From positions 1-33,429 of the forward strand of contig JACERO010000016.1 of the NCBI GenBank assembly GCA_013911135.1: DNA of 33,429 nt. Direction: 5' to 3'. Positions 1-9,015 of the stretch are shown here, one piece after another (the first letter of the stretch is position 1; each line of letters begins with the position of its first letter). The notes under the pieces are model-generated. The model made no database searches and was not told where the DNA came from. It saw only the letters and a list, made by a program, of their open reading frames with translations. The stretch comes from Candidatus Nitrosopumilus sp. (GTDB taxonomy: Archaea > Thermoproteota > Nitrososphaeria > Nitrososphaerales > Nitrosopumilaceae). The position numbers and the translations under genes were made by a program.

Positions 1-62
1 AGACCCTACTTTTCGTCACACTATCTGCCAGTTTGATCGGATCAACATCAGGCACAACTTAG
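1..62. other. Left edge: possible gene end or gene start, strand undecided
   Basis: The first 62 bases are more GC-rich than the following spacer and look coding on either strand. On the plus strand, frame 3 reads as a hydrophobic tail (TLLFVTLSASLIGSTSGTT) ending in TAG at 60-62, like the end of a membrane protein. On the minus strand, a GTG at 55-53 opens MPDVDPIKLADSVTKSRV and runs off the window. The fragment is too short to decide. Confidence 0.3.
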
Positions 63-211
63 GAATGGGCGATTTAGAAATATTCTTTGTTATTTGTTCC
101 AACTGACGGGGTATTACCTTAAATTATTTGGTCAAAAAAGGTATTATTCTAATATGATCTGGTCAATTTTTATTTCATTGAATACATAAATACTCTCAAC
201 TCAGATTCAAA
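63..211. other. Intergenic spacer with repeated heptamer
   Basis: An AT-rich spacer without a convincing gene. It carries the heptamer TGGTCAA twice, at 129-135 and 160-166 (31 bp apart, about three helical turns), just upstream of the TATA-like element at 184-193. This could be a regulator site for the secreted-protein gene that follows, but the repeat is short. Confidence 0.3.
184..193 (+). promoter_or_regulatory. TATA box of the CFI-box protein gene
   Basis: ACATAAATAC is centred about 24 nt before the ATG at 212, the distance expected for a leaderless archaeal transcript. The core ACATAAATA also occurs in the promoters of two PEFG-CTERM genes in this window (minus strand, 9989-9997 and 10907-10915). 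Confidence 0.5.
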
Positions 212-1177
<966 letters not shown>

Positions 1178-1232
1178 TTTCATCCTGTTTCATTTTAGTA
1201 GGTTATTATACTAAAACACATCATGAAATTTA

Positions 1233-1556
1233 ATGCATATTGAATACGAAGAATTTGATACAATCGAAGACTTTTTCATGTATATGGCATCAGCAGCTCC
1301 TCCAATGAAAAATACAATGCCTGTTAATTCTTACAAAGGATATGTAATGTCCTTTATTCCACTTAGCCCAATAACTGGAGAAACATTCCTTATGCTTTAT
1401 TCAAAGGGTTCACTTGAATCAGGAATTTATGAATTTGATGTTACATCAAAGTCTTTCAAGAAAGTTGAAAGTATTGAAAGAGCAGACAAAGTTTACTTTA
1501 TTTCTATAACACCAAAACGAAACACTATAGCAGATGTTGCTATTGAAAATCTATAA
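1233..1556 (+). CDS. Small acidic protein of unknown function
   Basis: A 107-residue protein that I do not recognise. It has no signal peptide, membrane segment or cysteine cluster. The N-terminus is acidic (MHIEYEEFDTIEDFF) and the rest alternates short beta-like strands (GYVMSFIPLS, FLMLYSKG, GIYEFDVTSKSFKKVE), which suggests a small compact alpha/beta domain. A TATA-like stretch near 1203-1212 lies about 26 nt before the ATG, which fits a leaderless transcript and supports this start. The gene converges on the radical SAM gene, and the two coding regions overlap by 6 bp (1551-1556). Confidence 0.65.
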   Translation: MHIEYEEFDTIEDFFMYMASAAPPMKNTMPVNSYKGYVMSFIPLSPITGETFLMLYSKGSLESGIYEFDVTSKSFKKVESIERADKVYFISITPKRNTIADVAIENL

Positions 1557-3131
1557 TTTCTTTGTTATAATTTTAGGTGCAGTAACTGATCTACTTCTTG
1601 CATATTTGTCCATAATCTCTTCTGGAGTTCGTCCATTAAAGAGATCTTTACATAATCCTCTGAGATATCTCATAATTGCCCAAGTTCCTGCTTTAAGAAT
1701 TCCATACATGAAGACCTTCATTGGTGGACCATAGGTCTTGTTTCTAAGAATAATTGGAATAATGTCATTAATTACACGTAAGTTATTTTCCCAACATCTC
1801 CAAAATAGAGTAAATTGTGCTTCATTCAAGTTTCCAAAGTGCATTGAATTCTTTTCACTAAAGTCTTGGTAAAGTAATGGTGCCACTAGTCCTCTAAAAT
1901 TCATCTCTCTAAAGTCACTAATCATATCAATAGTATACTGGTTATCCTCTGGAGTTTCATCAGGCCAACCAATGATAATTGTTGCAGCTGGGAACCAGTG
2001 ATTTTCATTTAGAATTTTTGCACCATCCATTACAACACTCCCCCACTCTTCAGGTGAGAATGGTTTTGTTTTAACACCAAGATGTTTCTTTACCAAATTT
2101 GGTGCTACTGTTTCAATTCCTAAATTTGTTGCAAGCCATCTTCCTGTTTCGTCTTGTTTATTGATATGTGAAATTTGTTGCATTAATGTAGGATCTGCTG
2201 CAACTGCTGAGAATGTCATATGTGTAGTTCCAATAAAGTTTGCTCCTAATCCTTTGAGTCCTTTCCACAAGTCAGTAATAACATCTCTATTTGGAACAAA
2301 ATCTCTGTTATCACATCCATAAAGCAACATCTCATCTGAATGTAACCAAATTGAATCAAATCCATAATCTAAGTTAATTTTTGCTTCATGTTGTAATCTT
2401 TCTAATGGTAAGTCTTTCTTTGATCTTTTGTTTACGTCACAAAAGTCACATCCTCTACCACAACCTCTCATTGCCTCAATCAAAGAATTAATTGTAGGAC
2501 CTTCAATCATTGGAATATTTTCAAGGTTTCTAACAAAACAATGCATTAGTTCTGGTGCATCTCCTTTTTCAAGATCTTGGAACAAATCTATTGCTAACTC
2601 ATCGGCTTCACCTACAACTACCGTATCTATTCTGTGAATTTTCATTCTATCTGATTTAGCTAATTCCCATGCTCCATTACCTCCAACTACAACTTTGAAA
2701 TCATATTTCTTTTTGAGTTGAATAATACTGGCACACATTTTTTTGAATTTCATTGCTACATAGGATAGTTTTTCTGGTGACATTGTTGTTGTAACTGGAG
2801 CCATTCCTAATGGATCCATTACATTAATTCCTACAACTTTGGTATCAGGTCCAATTGATTTATGTAGCATTTCAGGATGTGCAAGAAATACCTCATCTCT
2901 TTTGTACCCTCCTTGAATCAGTGAGCTTTCTACTCTCCTTAATCCTACTTGAGCAACTTTAACTTCGCCAGTTGTCTTGTCTGTTTCAACTGATGGACAG
3001 AAAACTTTGTCAAAAACCCATTCAGGAAGAACCTCATATGGTCCACATGCAATAAAACCATACAGAAAATTTCCTCTATAATTTGTCATTAAACTACGAT
3101 CAGCAGTAAGTACAACACGTTTGCCAGCCAA
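1551..3131 (-). CDS. Radical SAM protein with B12-binding-like N-terminal domain
   Basis: A 526-residue member of the radical SAM superfamily, which cleaves S-adenosylmethionine at a [4Fe-4S] cluster to start radical chemistry. The cluster motif is CGRGCDFC (C224, C228, C231). The preceding 200 residues resemble the Rossmann-like domain of the B12-binding radical SAM class (KVVGINVMDPLG, KVVVGGNGAWEL, VVVGEADELAIDLF), but I see no DxHxxG cobalamin-ligating motif, so B12 binding is doubtful. The C-terminal half contains GIETVAPNLVKKHLG and IIIGWPDETPEDN, typical of the TIM barrel in this class. The substrate is unknown. The start is TTG at 3131: no in-frame ATG fits, and a TATA box (GATATATAAC, 3154-3163) lies about 27 nt upstream, fitting a leaderless message. 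Confidence 0.85.
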   Translation of the reverse strand: MAGKRVVLTADRSLMTNYRGNFLYGFIACGPYEVLPEWVFDKVFCPSVETDKTTGEVKVAQVGLRRVESSLIQGGYKRDEVFLAHPEMLHKSIGPDTKVVGINVMDPLGMAPVTTTMSPEKLSYVAMKFKKMCASIIQLKKKYDFKVVVGGNGAWELAKSDRMKIHRIDTVVVGEADELAIDLFQDLEKGDAPELMHCFVRNLENIPMIEGPTINSLIEAMRGCGRGCDFCDVNKRSKKDLPLERLQHEAKINLDYGFDSIWLHSDEMLLYGCDNRDFVPNRDVITDLWKGLKGLGANFIGTTHMTFSAVAADPTLMQQISHINKQDETGRWLATNLGIETVAPNLVKKHLGVKTKPFSPEEWGSVVMDGAKILNENHWFPAATIIIGWPDETPEDNQYTIDMISDFREMNFRGLVAPLLYQDFSEKNSMHFGNLNEAQFTLFWRCWENNLRVINDIIPIILRNKTYGPPMKVFMYGILKAGTWAIMRYLRGLCKDLFNGRTPEEIMDKYARSRSVTAPKIITKKL

Positions 3132-3153
3132 CTACAAAACGTCGTTAAAGTAT

Positions 3154-3163
3154 GTTATATATC
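3154..3163 (-). promoter_or_regulatory. TATA box of the radical SAM gene
   Basis: On the minus strand this reads GATATATAAC and is centred about 27 nt from the TTG start at 3131. The geometry predicts transcription beginning at or next to the start codon. Confidence 0.55.
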
Positions 3164-3218
3164 ATTTACGAGGATAACTTAGCTAGTTCATTTGTAAATT
3201 TTAATTAGAATTGTTTTT

Positions 3219-3992
3219 TCATTTTTTCCTGACAGCTCTGTTTGCAATATTTGCTGCAATTCCACCTGCTGCAATCCCATTATCAATATTTACCACTGAT
3301 AGTCCTAACGAACAACTTTGAAGCATTGATGCAAGTGCAGCTATACCTTTTTCTCCATATCCGTATCCTACAGATGTTGGTATTCCTATGATTGGGATAT
3401 CAACCATGGTAGAAACAAGTGTAGCCAAAGCACCTTCCATTCCTGCAGCTACTATGATACAATCTACATCTTCTTCAATCATTTTTTTTAAAATTGGAAA
3501 AATTCTCTGAATACCTGCAACTCCTACGTCATAACTTGTTATGCATTTACAATTCATTGCCTCACACATTAATCTAGATTCTTCTGCTACCCCAATATCT
3601 GATGTACCTGCAGTAAGAATCCCTACTTTTCCTCCATGAAATTTTATGGGTTTTTTAAATAACAGCAATGATGATGAATTTTTTCCAGTCCTTATTTTGA
3701 CTTTTAATCTTTTTGCAAATGCCAAAATTTTTAGATTATCTTTTTTCTTAATTCTTGAGACCATTACCGAATTTGATTTTTCTAGAGTTTTCTTTATAAT
3801 TTTTTTAATTTCATCTAGTTCTTTTGTTTCTGCAAAAATTATTTCCGGTATCCCTCTTCTCTTTCTTCGATTGATATCAATTTTAGCAAATCCCTCTACT
3901 TCTTCAATAGAATATAATGAAAGGAGCTTTTTTGCATGATTAACTGAAATTTTATTTGCTTTCAATGATTCCAAGATTTCATAAATTTCCAA
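3219..3992 (-). CDS. larB: LarB, nickel-pincer cofactor biosynthesis carboxylase
   Basis: LarB carboxylates the pyridinium ring of nicotinic acid adenine dinucleotide at C5 and hydrolyses the phosphoanhydride, giving pyridinium-3,5-biscarboxylate mononucleotide, the first step of the nickel-pincer nucleotide (NPN) pathway. The 257-residue protein has the family hallmarks: RRGIPEIIFAETK (46-57), then a PurE-like AIR-carboxylase domain (GILTAGTSDIGVAEE 124-138, AAGMEGALATLV 182-193, IIGIPTSVGYGYGEKG 201-216) and SCSLGLSVVNIDNG (226-239). C227 sits where the Lactobacillus enzyme has the cysteine that forms the covalent substrate adduct. The gene begins 33 bp after the stop of mdh on the same strand and has no obvious TATA box of its own, so the two are probably cotranscribed. 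Confidence 0.92.
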   Translation of the reverse strand: MEIYEILESLKANKISVNHAKKLLSLYSIEEVEGFAKIDINRRKRRGIPEIIFAETKELDEIKKIIKKTLEKSNSVMVSRIKKKDNLKILAFAKRLKVKIRTGKNSSSLLLFKKPIKFHGGKVGILTAGTSDIGVAEESRLMCEAMNCKCITSYDVGVAGIQRIFPILKKMIEEDVDCIIVAAGMEGALATLVSTMVDIPIIGIPTSVGYGYGEKGIAALASMLQSCSLGLSVVNIDNGIAAGGIAANIANRAVRKK

Positions 3993-4025
3993 TGATGAGT
4001 TTTCTTTGTTTGGATAAAAAAAGGC

Positions 4026-4940
4026 TTAGATCTCAATACCTGAGATGGCACTTTTCACACTCTCTACTCCTTTTTTAAAGACTTGATTTTCTTCATCATT
4101 TAGGTCTAATTCAATAATTTTCTCTACACCTTTCTTTCCAATAATTGCTGGAACTCCAATTGTAACGTCTGAATGACCATATTCTCCATCAAGATATGTT
4201 GCAACTGGAATGACTTGTTTTCTATCTCTTACAACTGATTCAATAATTGAAGAAATTGCGTTTCCTGGTGCATGTACTGTGGCACCTTTTAATTCAATAA
4301 CTTTAGCTGCAACTTGTTTAGTATTTTGAACCAATTCACCCAATTTTTCTTTTGAAAGAAAAGATGATAACGGAATACCTGAAACAGATGAAAATTTTGG
4401 CAATGGTAGCATATTTTCTCCATGTTCACCAATTACTAGTGCTCTGATTGAATCACGAGAATATCCTGTTGTCTCATGAATAAATTGTTTAAATCTTGAC
4501 AAGTCAAGCATTCCTCCCATTCCAAAGACTCTGTTTCTATCAAATCCTGATAACTTGTAAGTTACGTAAGCCATTGGATCCAGTGGATTTGTAACTGGAA
4601 TAATCATAGAGTTGTCAGCATATTTTTTAATATTCTCAACAACACTCTTAACAACTGAGGCATTAATCTTCAAAAGATCCATTCTTGTCATCCCTGGTTT
4701 TCTTCCAGCACCTGCAACAACTACAACAATGTTTGAACCTTTCATATCTGCAAAATCATTTGAACCTTTTACTTCAACATCAATTCCTTGTTCTGATAAC
4801 ATGTGGTTGATATCCATTGCTTCTCCTTGCGGAAGTCCTTCAGCAACATCTAATAACAAAATTTGATCATCTAATCTCTTCAATGCAGAGAATAATGCAG
4901 CATCTCCACCTACTTTGCCTGAACCAATTATTGTAATCAT
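4026..4940 (-). CDS. mdh: Malate dehydrogenase (NAD-dependent, LDH-like)
   Basis: Interconverts malate and oxaloacetate. The Rossmann motif [11 protein letters not shown] is at the N-terminus, and an acidic residue ends the second strand (LLLDV), which favours NAD. The substrate loop AGRKPGMTR carries Arg at the position where lactate dehydrogenases have Gln, so malate rather than lactate is the expected substrate. [10 protein letters not shown] holds the catalytic His, and ITNP-type [11 protein letters not shown] is present. The ORF extends to a GTG at 4949, but I choose the ATG at 4940 (304 residues): it places the first strand at the terminus as usual, and a TATA-like stretch at 4961-4972 is about 27 nt upstream. 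In ammonia oxidisers the enzyme belongs to the TCA and anaplerotic carbon network. It leads a two-gene unit with larB. Confidence 0.92.
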   Translation of the reverse strand: MITIIGSGKVGGDAALFSALKRLDDQILLLDVAEGLPQGEAMDINHMLSEQGIDVEVKGSNDFADMKGSNIVVVVAGAGRKPGMTRMDLLKINASVVKSVVENIKKYADNSMIIPVTNPLDPMAYVTYKLSGFDRNRVFGMGGMLDLSRFKQFIHETTGYSRDSIRALVIGEHGENMLPLPKFSSVSGIPLSSFLSKEKLGELVQNTKQVAAKVIELKGATVHAPGNAISSIIESVVRDRKQVIPVATYLDGEYGHSDVTIGVPAIIGKKGVEKIIELDLNDEENQVFKKGVESVKSAISGIEI

Positions 4941-4960
4941 GAACAACACTGTTGATTTTC

Positions 4961-4972
4961 AATAATTAAATC
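4961..4972 (-). promoter_or_regulatory. TATA box of mdh-larB
   Basis: The minus strand reads GATTTAATTATT, centred about 27 nt before the ATG at 4940. It is back to back with the larC promoter in a 90-bp divergent spacer, so one regulator could control both arms of the Lar locus. Confidence 0.5.
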
Positions 4973-5000
4973 TAATGAAATTCATTACATATTAGACGAA

Positions 5001-5009
5001 TTTATAAGC
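5001..5009 (+). promoter_or_regulatory. TATA box of larC-larE-desulfurase
   Basis: TTTATAAGC is centred 26 nt before the larC ATG at 5031, predicting a leaderless transcript for the three-gene unit. Confidence 0.6.
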
Positions 5010-5030
5010 ATTTTTGATAATTTTTAATCA

Positions 5031-6251
5031 ATGGTTATTGTCATTGATCCACAGATTGCTGGAATATCTGGAGATATGCTTCTTTGCTCCTTGGTGGATT
5101 TAGGTGCTGACAAAAATAAGATAATTGATGGAGTTAAACAATCAGACAATTTTTTTTTAAATTCATCTATTAAAAAAATTGATTTTCAAAAAATTTCTAA
5201 ACATGGCATTCAATCTATTCAATTAATTTTAGAAATCGAAGAAAATATTCACGAAAGAAAAGGATCAGAAATCAAAAAGGCAATTATTGATTCTATTAAA
5301 TCAATTGGGCTTTCAGAAAAAGCAAAAACATTTTCAGAATCTTGTATTGATACACTTATTTCTTCTGAATCTACAATTCATGGAATCTCTAAAGATTCTG
5401 TTTTCTTTCACGAAGCATCTAGTATTGATACTCTTGTAGATATTGTTGGTATCACAATTGCTTTAGAAGATTTAGGACTATTTGATGAAAAATTTCTTTG
5501 TTTGCCTATTTCAGTTGGTGGAGGCAATGTAACTTTTTCACATGGAACCATGTCAAATCCAGCTAGCGCAATTCTTGAGATTTTCAAAAATTCAAATTTA
5601 ATAATCAAAGGAAATTCTGCAAATGAAGAACTTACCACTCCTACTGGAGCTTGTATTTTAGTTAATTTAGTAAATGATGCTGTAGAATATTATCCTTCCA
5701 TGAAAATTGATTCCATTGGTTATGGTGCAGGACAAAAAGATTTTGAATCTTTTTCAAATGTTTTGAAAATAGTTAGAAGCTCTGAAAATAATTTTGATAT
5801 TGATTCAGTGAAAATCCTTGAAACAAATGTAGATGATGTTTCAGGCGAAATTCTGGGAAATCTAATTGAAAAAATTATGAGAAAAGGTGCAAAAGATGTT
5901 TCAATTTACCATGGAATTACCAAGAAAGGACGACCTACAAATCTTGTGTCTGTAATTTGTAGCGATGAAAATGTTGAAGAAATAGTTGATACATTAGTAC
6001 TTGAAACTGGTACCTTGGGAATTCGAATTTCTGAATCTAATCGATTTACTGTTCCTAGAACTATTCATACTGTATCTCTAACTTTGAATGGGGAATCTTT
6101 TCAGGTAAATTATAAAAAATCCTCATTTAAAGGAAAAATTGATTTTAAAATAGAATTTGATGACTTGAAAAATGTATCTAACACAATTGACAAATCAATT
6201 AAAGAGACCGAGTCATTATTAAGAAAAGAAATTGAAAAATTAGAGGATTAA
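5031..6251 (+). CDS. larC: LarC, nickel insertion protein of the Lar cofactor pathway
   Basis: LarC (cyclometallase) inserts nickel into the dithiodinucleotide precursor in a CTP-dependent reaction, the last step of NPN synthesis. The 406-residue protein opens with IDPQIAGISGDMLLCSLVDLG (residues 5-25), the family's GISGDM signature. Further conserved blocks are FHEASSIDTLVDIVG, SVGGGNVTFSHGTMSNPA, ELTTPTGACILVNL and ETNVDDVSGEILGNLIEKIM, the last marking the start of the C-terminal domain. In Lactobacillus plantarum the two halves are joined by a programmed frameshift, whereas here both lie in one uninterrupted frame. The gene is followed by larE after 2 bp, so the two are surely cotranscribed. 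Confidence 0.92.
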   Translation: MVIVIDPQIAGISGDMLLCSLVDLGADKNKIIDGVKQSDNFFLNSSIKKIDFQKISKHGIQSIQLILEIEENIHERKGSEIKKAIIDSIKSIGLSEKAKTFSESCIDTLISSESTIHGISKDSVFFHEASSIDTLVDIVGITIALEDLGLFDEKFLCLPISVGGGNVTFSHGTMSNPASAILEIFKNSNLIIKGNSANEELTTPTGACILVNLVNDAVEYYPSMKIDSIGYGAGQKDFESFSNVLKIVRSSENNFDIDSVKILETNVDDVSGEILGNLIEKIMRKGAKDVSIYHGITKKGRPTNLVSVICSDENVEEIVDTLVLETGTLGIRISESNRFTVPRTIHTVSLTLNGESFQVNYKKSSFKGKIDFKIEFDDLKNVSNTIDKSIKETESLLRKEIEKLED

Positions 6252-6253
6252 CA

Positions 6254-7051
6254 ATGACAAAACTGGATGAATTAGTAAATTGGTTTGAATCCAAAAATAA
6301 AGTAATGATTGCACTTTCAGGTGGCGTTGATAGTGCACTTGTTGCATATGCTGCTTTTCAAAAACTAGGAAATTCAGCAATTGCAGTTACTGCTGATTAC
6401 AAAACTTTGTCTGAGGAAGAACTTCATTCTGCCAAACAAATATGCAGAGAGATAGGAATGAGACAACTCTTTTTGGATTATAATGAACTTGAAAATGAGG
6501 AATTTATAAAAAATGGCTCAAACCGATGTTTTCATTGTAGAATGGAATTAGGAGATCATTTGATTGCATTAGCAAAAGAACATGATGTTTCAGTAATAGT
6601 TGATGGAACTAATCTTGATGATTTGGGTGAATATAGGCCTGGGATTGAAGCTCTAAAACAAAATGGTATTCGTAGTCCGCTTGTAGAGACAAACTTTTCA
6701 AAATCAGAAATTAGAAAATCTGCACAATTTGTAGGGTTGTCTGTTTATGATAAACCATCAAACTCTTGTTTGGCTTCTAGAATACCTTGGGGACAAAGAG
6801 TTACAGCTGAGAAATTAACTCGAATTGAATTTGGAGAAACAATTGTAAAACAACTTACAAATGTAAAACAAGTTAGAGTTCGAGATCTTAATGGTCGTGC
6901 AAAAATTGAAGTTGATAAAGTAATGATATCTTCATTTACTGATGCTATTTTGAATAAAATCACTGAAAAATTAAAGATGATTGGATTTTCTGCAGTTGAA
7001 ATTGATCAGGATGGATACAAACCGGGAAAAATTAATGTGATTGCAGATTGA
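6254..7051 (+). CDS. larE: LarE, ATP-dependent sulfur transferase of the Lar cofactor pathway
   Basis: LarE adenylates the pyridinium biscarboxylate mononucleotide and replaces the carboxylate oxygens by sulfur. The PP-loop ATP-binding motif is SGGVDS (22-27), and the family blocks DGTNLDDLGEYRPG (117-130) and SCLASRIPWGQRVT (171-184) are intact. C172 aligns with the Cys that Lactobacillus LarE sacrifices as sulfur donor. Two more cysteines form RCFHC (C92, C95). Some LarE homologues hold a [4Fe-4S] cluster with three cysteines and carry an extra sulfide instead of destroying a Cys; whether C92, C95 and C172 come together cannot be judged from sequence. Length 265 is normal. The stop overlaps the start of the next gene, a cysteine desulfurase, by 4 bp (TTGA, 7048-7051). 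Confidence 0.92.
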   Translation: MTKLDELVNWFESKNKVMIALSGGVDSALVAYAAFQKLGNSAIAVTADYKTLSEEELHSAKQICREIGMRQLFLDYNELENEEFIKNGSNRCFHCRMELGDHLIALAKEHDVSVIVDGTNLDDLGEYRPGIEALKQNGIRSPLVETNFSKSEIRKSAQFVGLSVYDKPSNSCLASRIPWGQRVTAEKLTRIEFGETIVKQLTNVKQVRVRDLNGRAKIEVDKVMISSFTDAILNKITEKLKMIGFSAVEIDQDGYKPGKINVIAD

Positions 7052-8217
7052 TCTATCTGGATAATGCGGCATCAACTCAGATTCATGAGGATGTTTTGAA
7101 TTCAATGCTACCCTATCTGAAAGAGCAATATGGAAATCCATCATCTCTACATCGTTATGGTAGATTAGCTCACAAAGCAATTGAAAAATCCAGAAAACAA
7201 ATTGCATCTTTAATCAATGCAGAACCATCTGAAATTTTACTCACATCTGGTGGTACTGAATCAAACAATACTGCCTTACAAGGAATTGCCATGAAAAACA
7301 CCTCTGGGCAAATCATAACTTCCTTAATTGAACATGATGCAATTTTAGAACCATGTAAAAAATTAGAACAAAATGGATTTGATGTAGATTATTTACCAGT
7401 AAACAAGTTTGGAATGGTTGATTCGTCTGTTTTGAAAAGCCATATTTCTAATAAAACTAGTCTTGTCTCTATTATGTTTGGAAATAACGAAGTAGGTACT
7501 ATACAAGCAATATCTGAACTATCCAAAATATGTAATGAAAATAACATTCTATTTCATACTGATGCTGTACAAGCAGTTGGCAAAGTTCCTTTAGATGTTA
7601 AAAAACTAGGAATAGATTTACTATCTATTTCCTCTCATAAGCTCTATGGCCCCAAAGGAATAGGTGTATTATACATCAAAAATGGTATAGATATTGATCC
7701 TGTAATTTTGGGTGGAGGGCAAGAACATGGATTACGTTCTGGAACCGAAAATGTTGCGAGTATTGTAGGATTTGGAAAGGCATGTGAAATGGCAAAAAAT
7801 AATCTAAATGAAAATATCTCTCAAATAAAAAAACTTAGAGACAATCTAGTTGAAAAAATACTAAATGAAATCCCTGAAGTGGTTTTAAATGGCCATCCTC
7901 AATTTCGATTACCAAATAATGCCCATTTCACATTTCTTGGTGTTAATGGTGAAGATCTTATAATCAAACTTGATGAGTATGGAATTGCGGCATCTACAGG
8001 TTCTGCATGTTCTGTAAATACACAAAAAGCTTCACATGTTTTACAAGCAATGGGATTTTCACTTGAACAAATTACTGGTTCTTTGCGATTGACAATAGGA
8101 ATTTTTAATGACCAAAAAGAAATAGAACAAACCGTTGACATTCTCAAAAAAATAGTTCAAGAACTTCGTGCAGTTTCTCCATTCAAAGAAAAATATTCTT
8201 TTGTTTCAAAAAACTAA
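7048..8217 (+). CDS. Cysteine desulfurase (NifS/IscS family)
   Basis: A pyridoxal-phosphate enzyme that removes sulfur from cysteine as a persulfide for iron-sulfur clusters, thiolated nucleosides or cofactors. The 389-residue protein shows YLDNAAST at the N-terminus, SGGTESNN (67-74), the PLP region EHD (H96), HTDAVQ (170-175), the PLP-binding Lys in SSHK (K198), and the mobile loop STGSACS with persulfide Cys C321. The loop resembles the IscS/NifS group I form. The start is TTG within TTGA overlapping the larE stop; the first residues MIYLDNAAST match the usual N-terminus. The tight coupling to larE suggests supply of sulfur to LarE, though a general Fe-S role is equally possible if this is the only copy in the genome. 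It converges on and overlaps by 4 bp the neighbouring PEFG gene. Confidence 0.92.
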   Translation: MIYLDNAASTQIHEDVLNSMLPYLKEQYGNPSSLHRYGRLAHKAIEKSRKQIASLINAEPSEILLTSGGTESNNTALQGIAMKNTSGQIITSLIEHDAILEPCKKLEQNGFDVDYLPVNKFGMVDSSVLKSHISNKTSLVSIMFGNNEVGTIQAISELSKICNENNILFHTDAVQAVGKVPLDVKKLGIDLLSISSHKLYGPKGIGVLYIKNGIDIDPVILGGGQEHGLRSGTENVASIVGFGKACEMAKNNLNENISQIKKLRDNLVEKILNEIPEVVLNGHPQFRLPNNAHFTFLGVNGEDLIIKLDEYGIAASTGSACSVNTQKASHVLQAMGFSLEQITGSLRLTIGIFNDQKEIEQTVDILKKIVQELRAVSPFKEKYSFVSKN

Positions 8218-9008
8218 ATATTAATTTGGAATTTGTTTCTAGATGCTACAATAATTGCCATTATGCCTACAATTAGGATCATCATTACCATAGTGCCAAA
8301 TTCAGGAATAACATAAGTTCCAATAATTTCAATATCTGAATCCCCTTCTTCAAAATTAATTGTTATCGCTCTAGAATTTTGGTGTACTAAAGATTCTTGA
8401 TAGGCAACTTCTATTCCATCTATCAGAATAATAAAAGTATCATCTTTACCATCCTGTTTCTCAGCTCCTATGAATTCTCTAGGTAAATCTAATGTGATAG
8501 CTCCCTCGTCTGTTGCATCAATTTGTACTATTATTGCAAAAATATCTGAATCTACTATCATATCTTTAACTGTACCTCCTTTGATGGTATACTCTACATC
8601 AAATGTTCCAGAACTCCCTGCATCTACTTCAAAACTACTTGTGGTTTCAATTGACCCTGATTCAGGAGTATAACTAAATGTAGTTTGTACTATTTCATTT
8701 TGATAGGATGCTTTAACTATGTATTCTCCAGATTTTTTCCAGAGTGCACCTTCTGCAAGAACTGTTTCTGTAAAGCTGCCATCTTGTGCTACTTGTAATT
8801 GTGCAAGATGTGCGTATGCCGCATCATGAATAATTTGTATTATAACTGGTGTCTCACCAATTACTGTATTTACAATACCTGATATGACAATTGTATCGCC
8901 TTCATCATAATGATTATCATCTGTTTGAATAGAAAGTAAAGATGTTTGAGCAAAAGCAGTTGAAATAAAAAATAAAATTATGATGCCATGAAATATTCTG
9001 GTTTCCAC
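8214..9008 (-). CDS. PEFG-CTERM secreted surface protein (array member 1)
   Basis: 264 residues: a signal peptide (1-20, ending TAFA), a beta-sandwich-like domain (about 24-113, YDEGDTIVISGIV ... EGALWKKSGEYIVKASY), a second domain (about 135-225) with TIKGGTVKD and LPREFIGAE...DDTFIILIDGIEV, then the sorting signal PEFG (235-238), a hydrophobic segment and a short basic tail. PEFG-CTERM is the thaumarchaeal signal thought to be processed by an archaeosortase-like enzyme, so surface attachment is expected. Function is unknown. Unlike the other three array members, its tail differs in both protein and DNA. The start is GTG: there is no in-frame ATG, and the TATA box at 9029-9036 places transcription at this codon. 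A 14-bp palindrome lies in between. Confidence 0.82.
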   Translation of the reverse strand: METRIFHGIIILFFISTAFAQTSLLSIQTDDNHYDEGDTIVISGIVNTVIGETPVIIQIIHDAAYAHLAQLQVAQDGSFTETVLAEGALWKKSGEYIVKASYQNEIVQTTFSYTPESGSIETTSSFEVDAGSSGTFDVEYTIKGGTVKDMIVDSDIFAIIVQIDATDEGAITLDLPREFIGAEKQDGKDDTFIILIDGIEVAYQESLVHQNSRAITINFEEGDSDIEIIGTYVIPEFGTMVMMILIVGIMAIIVASRNKFQINI

Positions 9009-9015
9009 AAGTTTT

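Noticed and set aside
4026-4949. Lactate dehydrogenase assignment, which would fit lactate racemase-type genes nearby
   Set aside because: The substrate loop has Arg (AGRKPGMTR), the malate-type residue, not Gln.
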